Shown piece after piece: positions 23,700 to 31,763 of a stretch of DNA of 41,717 nt (the first letter of the stretch is position 1; every line of letters starts with the position of its first letter). A program made the position numbers and the translations under genes. The DNA is from Pseudonocardiales bacterium (GTDB lineage: Bacteria > Actinomycetota > Actinomycetes > Mycobacteriales > Pseudonocardiaceae): contig QHBZ01000367.1 of NCBI GenBank assembly GCA_003244055.1, positions 1 to 41,717 on the forward strand. The letters are read 5' to 3'. The notes beneath the pieces are model-generated. The model did not search any database, was not told where the DNA came from, and worked only from the letters and a program-made list of their open reading frames with translations.

Positions 23700-24839
23700 T
23701 CAGAGGTTCAACGTACGCGCGATGATGTTCCGTTGGATGTCGGATGTACCCGAGTAGAAAAGGGCGCCGATGGCATTGCGGAGATCCACTTCGATCCCGT
23801 TCGCGGTCAGATAGCTCTGCCCACCGTGGATGCGCATGGTGTCCAGAGAGGACTGGACGTAGGCCTCCGACACGTACAGTTTGGCCGCTGCGGTTTCCTG
23901 CGAGGCTGGCATTCCCTGGTCTTTGAGGTAGGCGGCTCGGTAGACCAGTGCCCGGGCGGCGTCTAGGCGCACCCGCATGTCGACGATTCGGTGCGCCACG
24001 GCTTGGTGTTGGCTGATGCGTTGGCCGAATTGGTGCCTGGCTCGGGCGTAGGCGGTGCAGGCCTCGAGGTGCCGGCGCATGATTCCCAGGCTGGGGGCGA
24101 GCAGGCCGACGCGTTCGTACTCCATGGCGGAGGTGAACACTTTTACCCCGCGTCCTTCGCGGCCCAGCACGTTCTCCGCCGGCACCCGGCAGTTCTCCAG
24201 GGTCAGCTCACCCATGGGTGCGGTGCGCAGCCCCATCTTGTCCAGCGGCGCTCCGCAGTTTAAGCCTGGGGTGTCGGCGTTGACAAGAAAGGGGGTGATG
24301 CCCATGGGCCCCAGGGTCGGGTCGAGGGTCGCATAGACGATGAACAGGTCGGCGATCGGGGCATTGGTGATTAGCGTTTTGGTGCCGTTGAGGACGTAGT
24401 GATGACCGTCTCGGGTGGCGTGGGTGCTCAGGGCGAACACGTCCGAACCCGCCTTCGGTTCGGTGGACGCGTTGGCACCGATGAGCGTGCCGTCAGCGAG
24501 GCTGGTCAGATAGAGGTGCCGCTGCTTGTCGGTTCCGTGATCGCGCACGGCAAGGATGATCGTCCACAGATGCGCGCCGAGGGCGAAGAGCAGGCCCTCG
24601 TCGAGGCCGCCATAGCCCAGCCCTTCCAGCACTGCGAAGATCTCGCACAGACTGGTGCCGCTAGGCGCGCCATCCGCCGGTAGTGGCATGCGTAGCAGAC
24701 CGTAGTCGGCGCAGCGGCGCCACGCCTGCCGGTCGAAGTCTCCGTGGCGATCCGGGCCGGGGCCGGTGGGGAACTGGGCAGCGAAGGCCGCGGCCCGCGC
24801 AGTCAGGCGCCCGTGGCGCTCATCGGGTACTACGAACAT
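23700..24839 (-). CDS. Acyl-CoA dehydrogenase family prolyl-PCP dehydrogenase (PltE/RedW-like)
   Basis: A 379-residue flavoprotein of the acyl-CoA dehydrogenase fold. In pyrrole biosynthesis, enzymes of this type oxidise L-prolyl bound to a carrier protein by four electrons to pyrrolyl-2-carboxyl-S-PCP. Visible family features are GANASTEPKAGSDVFAL, the LTLENCRVPAENVLG block, AMEYERVG carrying a candidate catalytic glutamate, HQFGQRISQHQAVAHRIVDM, and a C-terminus SGTSDIQRNIIARTLNL. The assignment to pyrrole formation rather than fatty-acid oxidation rests on its neighbours: a prolyl-AMP-ligase-like gene whose 3' end it overlaps by 10 bp, a halogenase remnant and a free-standing carrier protein. 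The overlap implies translational coupling. The frame is intact. Confidence 0.85.
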   Translation of the reverse strand: MFVVPDERHGRLTARAAAFAAQFPTGPGPDRHGDFDRQAWRRCADYGLLRMPLPADGAPSGTSLCEIFAVLEGLGYGGLDEGLLFALGAHLWTIILAVRDHGTDKQRHLYLTSLADGTLIGANASTEPKAGSDVFALSTHATRDGHHYVLNGTKTLITNAPIADLFIVYATLDPTLGPMGITPFLVNADTPGLNCGAPLDKMGLRTAPMGELTLENCRVPAENVLGREGRGVKVFTSAMEYERVGLLAPSLGIMRRHLEACTAYARARHQFGQRISQHQAVAHRIVDMRVRLDAARALVYRAAYLKDQGMPASQETAAAKLYVSEAYVQSSLDTMRIHGGQSYLTANGIEVDLRNAIGALFYSGTSDIQRNIIARTLNL

Positions 24840-26368
24840 GTTCGCCGCAATCCCTGGTAGTCGATTTTGCCGGTGGTGGTGTGGGGTAGAGCGTCGAGAT
24901 GGATGAACCGGTCGGGGATCAGGTGTGGCCCGAGTTCGGTCCGGCAGAAGCTACGGAGTCCGATCTGGGTCATGGGCGCGCCGTTGGTCACGACGAACGC
25001 CGTGATGATCGCCGATGGTTGGGTCGTGTCGGCGATGACGGCGGCATCGGTCACGTCGGGGCAGCGGCCGAGGGCGTGTTCTAGCTCATCAAGTTCGATC
25101 CGGTGGCCCCGCCGCTTGACCATGCGATCCCGGCGACCACCGAAGAGGAACCCGTCCGCCGAGGAGCAGACCACGTCGCCGGTGTGGTACCAGCGCCGTC
25201 CGTCGTGATGGAAGAAACGGGGGTCGTGGTCGATTCCCCAGTAGCCCGACACGACGGATGGCCCCGCCACGCACAGCAGCCCGGGTTGCCCCTCGGGCAC
25301 GGGATGGTTCCGCTCGTCGACCACCATGACAGCGCAGTGGCTGCACGGATGACCGATCGGATAGGGTTCCGTCCGGTCCTCGGGCACCGGCGTGGGAATG
25401 CGAGCGAAGGTGCAGACGTTGGTTTCCGTTGGACCGTAGAGGTTGTAGTAGGTCGGGTGTGGCCACAACCGGGTCAGGCGTCGGAGCTTCGCTACAGGGA
25501 AAACCTCTCCGGCGAAGAGCACGAGCCGGAGCCGGTTGCCGACAGCCAGAGAGGCCCGTTCGGCGATCATGCCCAAGATCGAGGGCGCCGAGTACCACAC
25601 GGTGATGTGGTGTTGGGCGAGGAAGTCGGGGATACGGCGGGGATCCGCGGCCAGGTGCTCCGCCAGCAGGTAGAGCGTCGCGCCACTGCGTATCGTGGCG
25701 AATACATCGAACACCGAGAGGTCGAAGTGCAGCGGGGCGTGCCCGGCGACGCGATCCTTTGTCGTGATGTTGAACTGGATCGATGCCCATTCGACGAAGC
25801 TGATGGCGTTACCGTGGCTGACCCGCACTCCCTTGGGCATACCAGTGGAGCCGGAGGTGTAGAGGAGGTAGGCCAAGTCCGCACCGGCGGGCGTGGGCTT
25901 CGGGGGATCGGGCGTGTGGAGCGCCGCAGCCCATCGTGTAGCCGAGCCTGGGCCGGCCGCGGGCAGTACCACGGTGGCGATGCCGCCGCCGGGAAGGCCG
26001 GCGGCATGTAGCTGAGCGAGCGCATCCTCGTCGGTGAACAGGATCCGCACGCCGCAGTCGCCGAGGATCTGGCGGATCCTGCCGGGCCCGGCGTCGCGGT
26101 CGAGGGGCACGTAACCGGCACCGGCCCTCATCGTCCCCAACATAAGGGCGACCGCCTCGCAGCGCTTGGCCATCATGAACCCGACCAACTCGCCGCGGCC
26201 GACCCGGCGCGCAGTCAGGAACGCGCCGACTTTCCCGGCCAGATCATGCAACTGGCGGTAGGTGAGCGCCTGCCCCGTGCCGTCGAGGACCGCGGTGTGG
26301 TCGGGCCATCGCGATGCCGCGCGGTCGAGGTAGGTCTCCAACCGGGTCTGTCCCACCGAAGCGTTCAT
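24830..26368 (-). CDS. Stand-alone adenylation enzyme, probable L-prolyl-AMP ligase (PltF/RedM-like)
   Basis: A 512-residue ANL-superfamily ligase with no fused PCP. It would activate an amino acid, probably L-proline, and load it on the carrier protein encoded at 26997. Motifs in order are YLLYTSGSTGMPKGVRVSHG (P-loop, A3), HFDLSVFDV (A4; pocket begins D-L-F), [11 protein letters not shown] (A5), YHTGDVV (A7), DRMVKRRGHRIELDELE (A8) and TTGKIDYQGL with the A10 lysine. The length and lone-domain format match the PltF family rather than NRPS modules. ATG at 26368 follows the halogenase remnant directly (TGAGATG context) and the gene overlaps the dehydrogenase by 10 bp. Proline specificity is inferred from context; acyl or other amino-acid activation is the alternative. 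Confidence 0.85.
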   Translation of the reverse strand: MNASVGQTRLETYLDRAASRWPDHTAVLDGTGQALTYRQLHDLAGKVGAFLTARRVGRGELVGFMMAKRCEAVALMLGTMRAGAGYVPLDRDAGPGRIRQILGDCGVRILFTDEDALAQLHAAGLPGGGIATVVLPAAGPGSATRWAAALHTPDPPKPTPAGADLAYLLYTSGSTGMPKGVRVSHGNAISFVEWASIQFNITTKDRVAGHAPLHFDLSVFDVFATIRSGATLYLLAEHLAADPRRIPDFLAQHHITVWYSAPSILGMIAERASLAVGNRLRLVLFAGEVFPVAKLRRLTRLWPHPTYYNLYGPTETNVCTFARIPTPVPEDRTEPYPIGHPCSHCAVMVVDERNHPVPEGQPGLLCVAGPSVVSGYWGIDHDPRFFHHDGRRWYHTGDVVCSSADGFLFGGRRDRMVKRRGHRIELDELEHALGRCPDVTDAAVIADTTQPSAIITAFVVTNGAPMTQIGLRSFCRTELGPHLIPDRFIHLDALPHTTTGKIDYQGLRRTCS

Positions 26369-26392
26369 CTCAAAGGGTAGTCGACGGTCGCA

Positions 26393-26946
26393 TCAGGAAC
26401 CGAGCGCGGCCGGTGTGAACGCGTTCGCGGTGAGGTTCCCCAGCAGGTGGTGCCACAGATGCCGGGGATTGCGCCCACCTCCGTGACGTGCCCCGGCTCG
26501 GAGAAGTCGACACCCTTGACTGCCACGCCCTCGTACACTTTGGCGTCTACGCGATGCGCGTGGTGCAGCAGCAGATTGTCGAACAGGCCCCGGTCGACGT
26601 GGTAGGTGTAGTTCTGGTCGACACCCTCCTGGGCCCGCTCGGCGAAGTCGATGTCGGCACTGCTGTTGGTCTGGAGGCCTTCCCAGTCGAGCTCGTAGAT
26701 GGGTGAGGGGGCATTCGCGGTCCAAATCGCCCGGTACTTCCGGGGGACTTCGCCTCCTCCATCGTGGAGAGGAACACGCGGGTCGACGCGGGGACCAGGG
26801 ACTCCCCGACATGGGGCCGGGGGGAAGATCGCCCACTCGGGCACCACACAATCAATGCCAGCCCGGGCCAGGTAGGCGGTAAGGCTCCCGCCAGCCGGTC
26901 CATCGCCGATGACGCCAACGTCGAACGCCGGCGATGACGCGGTCAT
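26393..26946 (-). pseudogene. FADH2-dependent halogenase remnant (PltA-like), internally deleted and frameshifted
   Basis: The start at 26946 has a good ribosome site (AAGGAG, 5 nt). The N-terminus reads FDVGVIGDGPAGGSLTAYLA with the FAD GxGxxG motif. HVGESLVPASTRVFL then appears in a second frame (near 26820), after which the first frame resumes with EGVDQNYTYHVDRGLFDNLL. Near 26470 the sequence jumps to a C-terminal piece in a third frame, HLWHHLLGNLTANAFTP, which matches the extreme end of pyrrole halogenases. About two thirds of the usual ~450-500 residues are missing, including the WxWxIP region, so it cannot be active. Its ancestral role was presumably chlorination of pyrrolyl-PCP. Confidence 0.8.
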
Positions 26947-26996
26947 CCTGACTCCTTATCGTCCTAGGTGTGGTGAGTGAAGACACCGTGCGAAGG

Positions 26997-27263
26997 TCAG
27001 CCGACGTCGGTGCTGACCTTGCCGCCGACGTACTCCACCAACCGGTTGATGGTGGCGAAGTTGGCGGCGCCTGCTTCGTCGACCTCGACCTCGATGCCGA
27101 AGCTGTCCTCCAGCAGGTCCACCAGTCGTATGGTCGACAGCGAGTCCAGGATCCCGGCGTCGCGCAGGTTCAGCTCGTCGGACAGGTTCCCGGGCTCCTC
27201 GTCGGGCAGCAGCTCGCGGAGGAGCCAGCCGCGGATGGCCTGCCGGATGTCCGCTGGGTTCAT
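26997..27263 (-). CDS. Free-standing peptidyl carrier protein (PltL/RedO-like)
   Basis: An 88-residue acyl/peptidyl carrier protein. The phosphopantetheine site is GILDSLSTIRLVDLLEDSFG, with the serine of DSL at about residue 41, followed by IEVEVDE and a hydrophobic helix FATINRLVEYV. As the first gene of the minus-strand cassette it would carry proline while it is oxidised to pyrrole, then donate the pyrrolyl group. GTGAGG about 8 nt upstream can serve as ribosome site. It is intact. Confidence 0.9.
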   Translation of the reverse strand: MNPADIRQAIRGWLLRELLPDEEPGNLSDELNLRDAGILDSLSTIRLVDLLEDSFGIEVEVDEAGAANFATINRLVEYVGGKVSTDVG

Positions 27264-27306
27264 GTGTCATCCTCACCTGGATGCGGGTCGCCGTCGATCT
27301 GAATGG

Positions 27307-27876
27307 GGCGTTGTCAACTTGCTTGCTCATTCGAGCTGAAGGGTCGCGTGGGACATGGTTGAGACTGGGGGCCTGTCTTGGTGTCGCCGTCAGGCGACTC
27401 TGATCAGCCCGATGACCTCGTTGCAGGTGGCGAAGCAGGATGTCATCTCTCGGCGGTAGGCATCGGCGCGCAGCCGGTGGCGGCGAGGCCGGAAGTGGGG
27501 TGATATCCCGCTGAAGGCGGACAGGAACCGCTGCGCGTGACTGGTGGGTTGGTGGGAGTTCTCGGCCCGGTTGTTCAAGCTTGTCAGTGATCACGACCCT
27601 TGGCGTTACGCCGGGGTTGGATATGATGCCGTGCTGGTCAACGGCCCGCCACAGGTAGCGGGTCTTGCCGTGTATCGTGACGCATACCATCTCCTCGACC
27701 TCACCGAAGCTGAGCGGAAACCGGTGGTGGAGCCACACGCAGTGGCTGATGACCTCGGTCGGGTACCGGAACCCCTTGTATGACGGCACAACTGCGGCCA
27801 CGAACCCAGCCCCTCCCCACCGAGATCAACCTGCCGATCATCTCATCAAAGGCAGCCACACCAAGTTGACAACGCC
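27307..27876 (-). mobile_element. Internally deleted IS6-family element, copy 2
   Basis: Perfect 15-bp terminal inverted repeats, GGCGTTGTCAACTTG at 27307-27321 and CAAGTTGACAACGCC at 27862-27876, bound 570 bp. The right end abuts the DUF5132 copy 2 coding sequence, cutting it after its codon for VGIGMQ. The element is inverted relative to copy 1. Confidence 0.85.
27390..27801 (-). pseudogene. IS6-family transposase remnant
   Basis: From 27801 it reads YKGFRYPTEVISHCVWLHHR, then VTIHGKTRYLWRAVDQHG and TPRVVITDKLE with deletions between the blocks. The C-terminal part is in another frame, LNNRAENSHQPTSHAQRFLS to EVIGLIRVA, stopping at 27390. More of the middle survives than in copy 1. Confidence 0.8.
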
Positions 27877-27996
27877 CTGCATACCAATCCCCACAGTCAG
27901 CTTGACAGTGCCCCGCGACAACGGCTTAATAATCGCCCCCGCCAGCGGTCTGTCACCAGGCCAATCAAAGTACGGGGCCACAACGGGTGGTGGCAT
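27838..27996 (-). pseudogene. DUF5132 family protein, copy 2, truncated by IS6
   Basis: The start MPPPVVAPY matches copy 1. Relative to it, one inserted T and one lost C change YLIGLVTAPLAG to YFDWPGDRPLAG, after which the frame is restored (KLTVGIGMQ). The IS6 end then replaces the C-terminal half and supplies a stop at 27838. The product would be 52 residues and is unlikely to keep its function. Confidence 0.75.
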
Positions 27997-28478
27997 CTCG
28001 CACCAGGTCTGTTGCTTATCGGGAACGCGATTACACCGCTAGTCACGATCCCCGTCTATTCCGCAATTCACTCTGCGGGGAGGTTCCGAGGGTGACTCGA
28101 CGAATTGAAAACTCCAGCAGCAACACCCCCGGCTCCACGTAGCATGGTTCCCCCACTGCGTGACCGCGAACGTTGCTGGCCATGCTACAGGCTGGGGTCT
28201 TCATCCCTAAACGTACGGACCGATTGGCTTGTGCCGCAAGATAGTTCACCCTAACGCGGGTCGTAGTCGCGCTGGGCTCATCCGTGACCTTCGCCGGTGG
28301 CGTATTCGGACAGACGTTCACTCCAACGCGCGCTCATCTAGCAGTGGTGCATGGTATCTGGTTTTGCCACACGTCAGTCAAGCTCGGCTCGTCGGCAGTG
28401 AGCGCGGGGGATCAGTGTCGGTGATGCAAGGAAATGGACGTGGGCGTTATGCCGGATCCACGTATTCAAGGTGAACTC
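27877..28478 (-). repeat. DUF5132/leader repeat, copy B
   Basis: Same orientation and content as 22222-22813, with matching abrupt end after GTATTCAAGGTGA near 28478, where sequence becomes the HxlR pseudogene. Its left end is the IS6 junction. Confidence 0.8.
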
Positions 28479-28479
28479 T

Positions 28480-28683
28480 GTGGTGTACACGGTACGCTGG
28501 ACAAGTCCATCCGCCTTGAGCTCACGCAGCTGGCGGGTCAGCATCCACAGTGTAATGCTCGGTATGGTCCGGTTCATGCTCGCCGAACCGCTGGGCGTCC
28601 GCGAAGAGATGTTTCAAGATGGCCAACTTTCATTTGCCGGCGCCGACCTCCATCTCCGCCTCGATGGTGCAGTACTCGGGCAT
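28480..28683 (-). pseudogene. HxlR-family winged-helix regulator fragment
   Basis: From ATG at 28683 it reads [17 protein letters not shown] and then TGA, where the family has a tryptophan (GKWK); a TGG to TGA change explains it. Reading continues KLAILKHLF and QRFGE, then a +1 shift leads to [20 protein letters not shown] and [10 protein letters not shown], the recognition helix and wing. The protein ends there, where the flanking repeat begins. The stop, frameshift and truncation make it non-functional. Confidence 0.85.
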
Positions 28684-28794
28684 GGCCACCACGCGCTCGC
28701 CCACGCGACTCCCCTCCTAACTGTACATAGTGTTACTATTGGCGCAAGCGCGACAGTACTTGTGAGTATTGCCCGTACCGCAGATACTGCGTGT

Positions 28795-29010
28795 ATGGCA
28801 ATCACTGACGTCAAACCATCGGCACTGCGGCACATCGACGGCGACCCTGACTGGTACGAGCTGTGGCCGACGTTCGCCGACGTACCCGCCGGCTGGCGGG
28901 TGGTCTTCGGCGGGGCCGATCGCGGGAAATGCCTGGAATACGTCGAGAAAAACTGGACCGACATGCGGCCGAAGAGCCTCCGTGAGGCCATGGCCTCGGA
29001 CCCGGCATGA
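28795..29010 (+). CDS. MbtH-like NRPS accessory protein
   Basis: A 71-residue MbtH-like protein; the family binds NRPS adenylation domains and is often required for their solubility or activity. Diagnostic residues are [35 protein letters not shown]. The N-terminus ([17 protein letters not shown]) is atypical: the usual NPFDD and the xVLxNxExQ strand are not recognisable, so an upstream start or loss of the N-terminal strand is possible; the ATG at 28795 lacks a clear ribosome site. It overlaps the following A-domain gene by ATGA. Likely partners are that A domain and the giant NRPS. Confidence 0.88.
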   Translation: MAITDVKPSALRHIDGDPDWYELWPTFADVPAGWRVVFGGADRGKCLEYVEKNWTDMRPKSLREAMASDPA

Positions 29011-30506
29011 CCGGCGGCCGAGCCGTCGAGGAACGGCTGCTGAGTCTCGATGAGATGCCGGTGTTGCCGATCTCGGCCGAGGATGTCGAGCGTGCTCGGG
29101 CGATCGGCGCGGCGCACGGCATGATCCGGGACCACGAGGTGGATTTCTCGACCTCGGTCATCACCCGGGTGGAACGCATCGCCGCCGAGCGCGATCGGCC
29201 GGCGGTCACCGATGCGACCCGTACGCTATCTTACGCGGAGCTGGCCGCCGAGGCCCGTCGGCTTGCCACCCTGCTGACGCGTGCCGGGATCGGCACCGGA
29301 ACCGTAGTCGGTGTTGGTGGGGAACGCCGCGCCACCGTGGTCGCGGCATTCCTGGCCATCGAGCTGATCAGTGCCGTCTACGTACCCGCCGACACCGCCT
29401 GGCCCGCGGCGCGGATTCGCGACGTGCTCAGCCAGGCGGGCGCGGAGGTGTTGCTGAACGTCGACCCCGGCGAGTCCGCGCCGGCCCTGTTGACGGGCGC
29501 GCGTGAGGCGGGATGCCGGGTCATCCGCGCGGCCGACGCGGCCAGTTGCGATCCCTGGGGTGGGGCACCGCAGGGATCCTCGGACCGCCTCCAGTACGTG
29601 CTGTTTACCTCGGGCTCGACCGGACGGCCCAAGGGCGCGGTCGTCGAGCACCGCGGCATGATCAACCATCTGACCGCCAAGATCGTCGACTTTGAGATAA
29701 CCGAAACCGATGTGGTCGCCTTTACCGCACCCCTTGGCTTCGACATCTCGGTGTGGCAGATGCTATGCCCCCTGCTGGTCGGCGGCCGGGTGGAAGTGAT
29801 CGACGACGATGTGGCGTTCGACCCGCTGGCCCTGGCCCGCATGGTGGACGAGCGCGGCATGACGATCTGGGAGGTGGTGCCGACGATGCTCCGCCACCTG
29901 TTGGACGACCTGGGCGACGCTGCGGCGAGCTCGCTTCGGCCGTTGCGGTGGATGATTTCCAACGGCGAGGAACTGTCGACCGAGCTGGCCCGCCGCTGGA
30001 TGACGGCAAAGCCGGAGATACCGTTGGTCAACGCCTACGGTCCCACCGAGTGCTCCGACGACGTGACCCATCACACCGTCAGCCCGGGCGATCTCGAGCG
30101 GATGCGGTTGCCGATCGGCACGCCGATCATCAACTCCCGGTTGTACGTACTGTGCCGGGACGATGCCGGCTGGACAGCGTGCGAGGCAGGCGAGACGGGC
30201 GAGCTGTTCATCGGCGGTGTGTGCGTCGGCCGTGGCTACCTCGGTGATCCCGAGCACTCTCGCCACGCGTTTTTCCGGGATCCCTTCGGCGATACGCCGA
30301 CCGGACGACTGTATCGGACCGGGGACGCCGTAAAGTTGCTGCCACCCGCGGTGGGGACGCGGCGGTACACGCTGCAGTACGTGGACCGGATTGATCGACA
30401 GGTCAAGATTTCCGGGGCGCGGGTGGAGCTCGGAGAGATTGAAGCGGTCCTGCAGCGACACCCGGGTGTCGCTGCAGCTGCGGTTGTCGTCCGCGAAGTC
30501 TCCTGA
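29007..30506 (+). CDS. Adenylation-domain NRPS protein, 3' truncated (no A10 lysine, no PCP)
   Basis: A 499-residue A domain: [19 protein letters not shown] (A3), [11 protein letters not shown] (A4), [11 protein letters not shown] (A5), RLYRTGD (A7), [17 protein letters not shown] (A8). Pocket residues read D-I-W-E-I-N-A-D-D, which I do not assign to a substrate. The frame stops right after AAVVVREVS, so the C-terminal subdomain with the A10 NGK lysine, a carrier domain and anything beyond are missing; 3' sequence is unrelated. It carries about 60 extra N-terminal residues before the A domain but no C domain. It was probably a longer NRPS cut by rearrangement and is likely inactive in thioester formation. 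Confidence 0.85.
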   Translation: MTGGRAVEERLLSLDEMPVLPISAEDVERARAIGAAHGMIRDHEVDFSTSVITRVERIAAERDRPAVTDATRTLSYAELAAEARRLATLLTRAGIGTGTVVGVGGERRATVVAAFLAIELISAVYVPADTAWPAARIRDVLSQAGAEVLLNVDPGESAPALLTGAREAGCRVIRAADAASCDPWGGAPQGSSDRLQYVLFTSGSTGRPKGAVVEHRGMINHLTAKIVDFEITETDVVAFTAPLGFDISVWQMLCPLLVGGRVEVIDDDVAFDPLALARMVDERGMTIWEVVPTMLRHLLDDLGDAAASSLRPLRWMISNGEELSTELARRWMTAKPEIPLVNAYGPTECSDDVTHHTVSPGDLERMRLPIGTPIINSRLYVLCRDDAGWTACEAGETGELFIGGVCVGRGYLGDPEHSRHAFFRDPFGDTPTGRLYRTGDAVKLLPPAVGTRRYTLQYVDRIDRQVKISGARVELGEIEAVLQRHPGVAAAAVVVREVS

Positions 30507-30796
30507 GGGTCGTGCAGTGTCTTGGCTCTTACAAGATCATCCAGACTGGCCAGAGCGGCGTCCTCGTCACCGCTCGACACACAAGGCAGACTGTCAACCA
30601 CGGCCACCGCCATCTTCGTGCTTCTTTGGCCAGAACCTGAAGATGATCAAAACGGTGGCCTCCTCATGCCACGGCGACACGCGAACAAGATGAACCACCG
30701 TGACCCCACCAAGCCTCACAGCTTAAAGATCAAGCTAAGCCAGTGGGGTGGAGGATGCTCTGTGTAGCCGTTGCGCTAGATCGATGGTCGGCCTCG
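30507..30796. other. Gene-free stretch after the truncated NRPS
   Basis: I see no protein, RNA or repeat that I recognise in either strand; it probably contains the deletion junction that removed the end of the A-domain gene. Confidence 0.4.
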
Positions 30797-31558
30797 TTAG
30801 CTATTGCGTCGTGGTTGGCCGGTGTGGATGTGGCGGTAGATCGTCGTTGCGCTGACGGCGCAGGATCGAGCGATTTCGGCAATGGTGTATCGGCGTGAGT
30901 CATACATCCGTTGGGCTTTGTCGACCAGCTCGTGGGTCATCTTCGGTTTGCGGCGCTCGGAGAGGCCGTACGGTCGGGCCGAGGCTAGCCCGACTTGCGG
31001 GCGCTGCTGAGCCACCGTGACCTGATCCCGTTCGGCGCGGGTCGCCGCGTTGGTGGCGTCAGCGAGTGCGCCGCGCATGGTCTTGACCAGCCGCTCGGCC
31101 TCGGTCTTAGCGGCATCGGCACTCTCCTGTGTGGGATTGACCTGGGCTTGGGCGTCGACCTTGGCCTGCTCGATCTGCTGGCGCAATTCGGCGGCGCGTT
31201 CAGCGAGGATGCGGTCCCGGTCGGCAATCGCCTGCTGGATGGCGGCATCGGCGGCCTCCTGCGCGTCGGCGACCGCCCTCGCAGCCGCGTCACGGACTTC
31301 CTCCAACTCGGTGCGCGCGGTGCGTACGGCGATCTGAGCCTGTTCGGTGGAGGTCTGGCAGGCCGCCAGTTGCTCGGCGGTCTGGGTCCGGACCCGGTCG
31401 AGCTCAACGAGCGCTTCCTCGGCGGCGGCATCGGCTTGAGCCTTAGCCTCGAGCGCGGCCGCGGCTTTCCTGCGGGCGGCGCGCGCCTTCTCCGCGGCGG
31501 TCTGCGCGGTCTGCGCCTGGGCGATGGCGAACAGGACGGCTGCGGCGATGACGAGCAT
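30797..31558 (-). CDS. Membrane-anchored coiled-coil protein with C-terminal resolvase-type HTH
   Basis: A 253-residue protein. I chose ATG 31558 because AAGGAG sits 6 nt upstream; an in-frame ATG at 31582 lacks this. Residues 1-15 (MLVIAAAVLFAIAQA) form a possible signal anchor. Residues ~16-185 are alanine/glutamate/arginine-rich with no proline until ~149, a long coiled coil. Residues ~205-253 (KMTHELVDKAQRMYDSRRYT, IAEIARSCAVSATTIYRHI) are a classic HTH_7 domain as found at the C-terminus of serine resolvases/invertases. The catalytic resolvase domain is absent. This may be a chimera of a surface/filament-like protein and a recombinase tail, or a DNA-binding partition-like protein. Function is not known. 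Confidence 0.65.
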   Translation of the reverse strand: MLVIAAAVLFAIAQAQTAQTAAEKARAARRKAAAALEAKAQADAAAEEALVELDRVRTQTAEQLAACQTSTEQAQIAVRTARTELEEVRDAAARAVADAQEAADAAIQQAIADRDRILAERAAELRQQIEQAKVDAQAQVNPTQESADAAKTEAERLVKTMRGALADATNAATRAERDQVTVAQQRPQVGLASARPYGLSERRKPKMTHELVDKAQRMYDSRRYTIAEIARSCAVSATTIYRHIHTGQPRRNS

Positions 31559-31720
31559 GATGGTCTCCTTGGGCCGCCTCATTTTCCGGACAACTGAGTA
31601 ATTGCTATATCATGCCGCGAACTACCGGTTCAGGTACTCGTAGTAGGCCTCTTGTGGGTTAGCCGCTTCGACCTGAAAAGTCGGTGCGTTGATCGCACTG
31701 TCGGCGTGCGCTGCGCGAGA

Positions 31721-31763
31721 CGATGACCTCGACCCCTTGGGCTAGGAGGGATCGAGGTCATCG
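31721..31763. repeat. 12-bp perfect inverted repeat at the IS1182-type transposase start
   Basis: CGATGACCTCGA (31721-31732) and TCGAGGTCATCG (31752-31763) form a perfect stem with a 19-nt loop containing GGAGGG. The right arm ends where the transposase start codon (GTG 31763) begins, so it is probably a subterminal hairpin of the element. Confidence 0.7.

Noticed and set aside
23300-28500. Composite transposon with intact transposases
   Set aside because: Both IS6 copies are deleted and frameshifted and lie in inverted orientation, so only passive elements are supported.
30985-31597. Frames on both strands opposite or beside the coiled-coil gene
   Set aside because: Low-complexity shadows; only the minus frame ending at 30797 has a ribosome site and a recognisable HTH.
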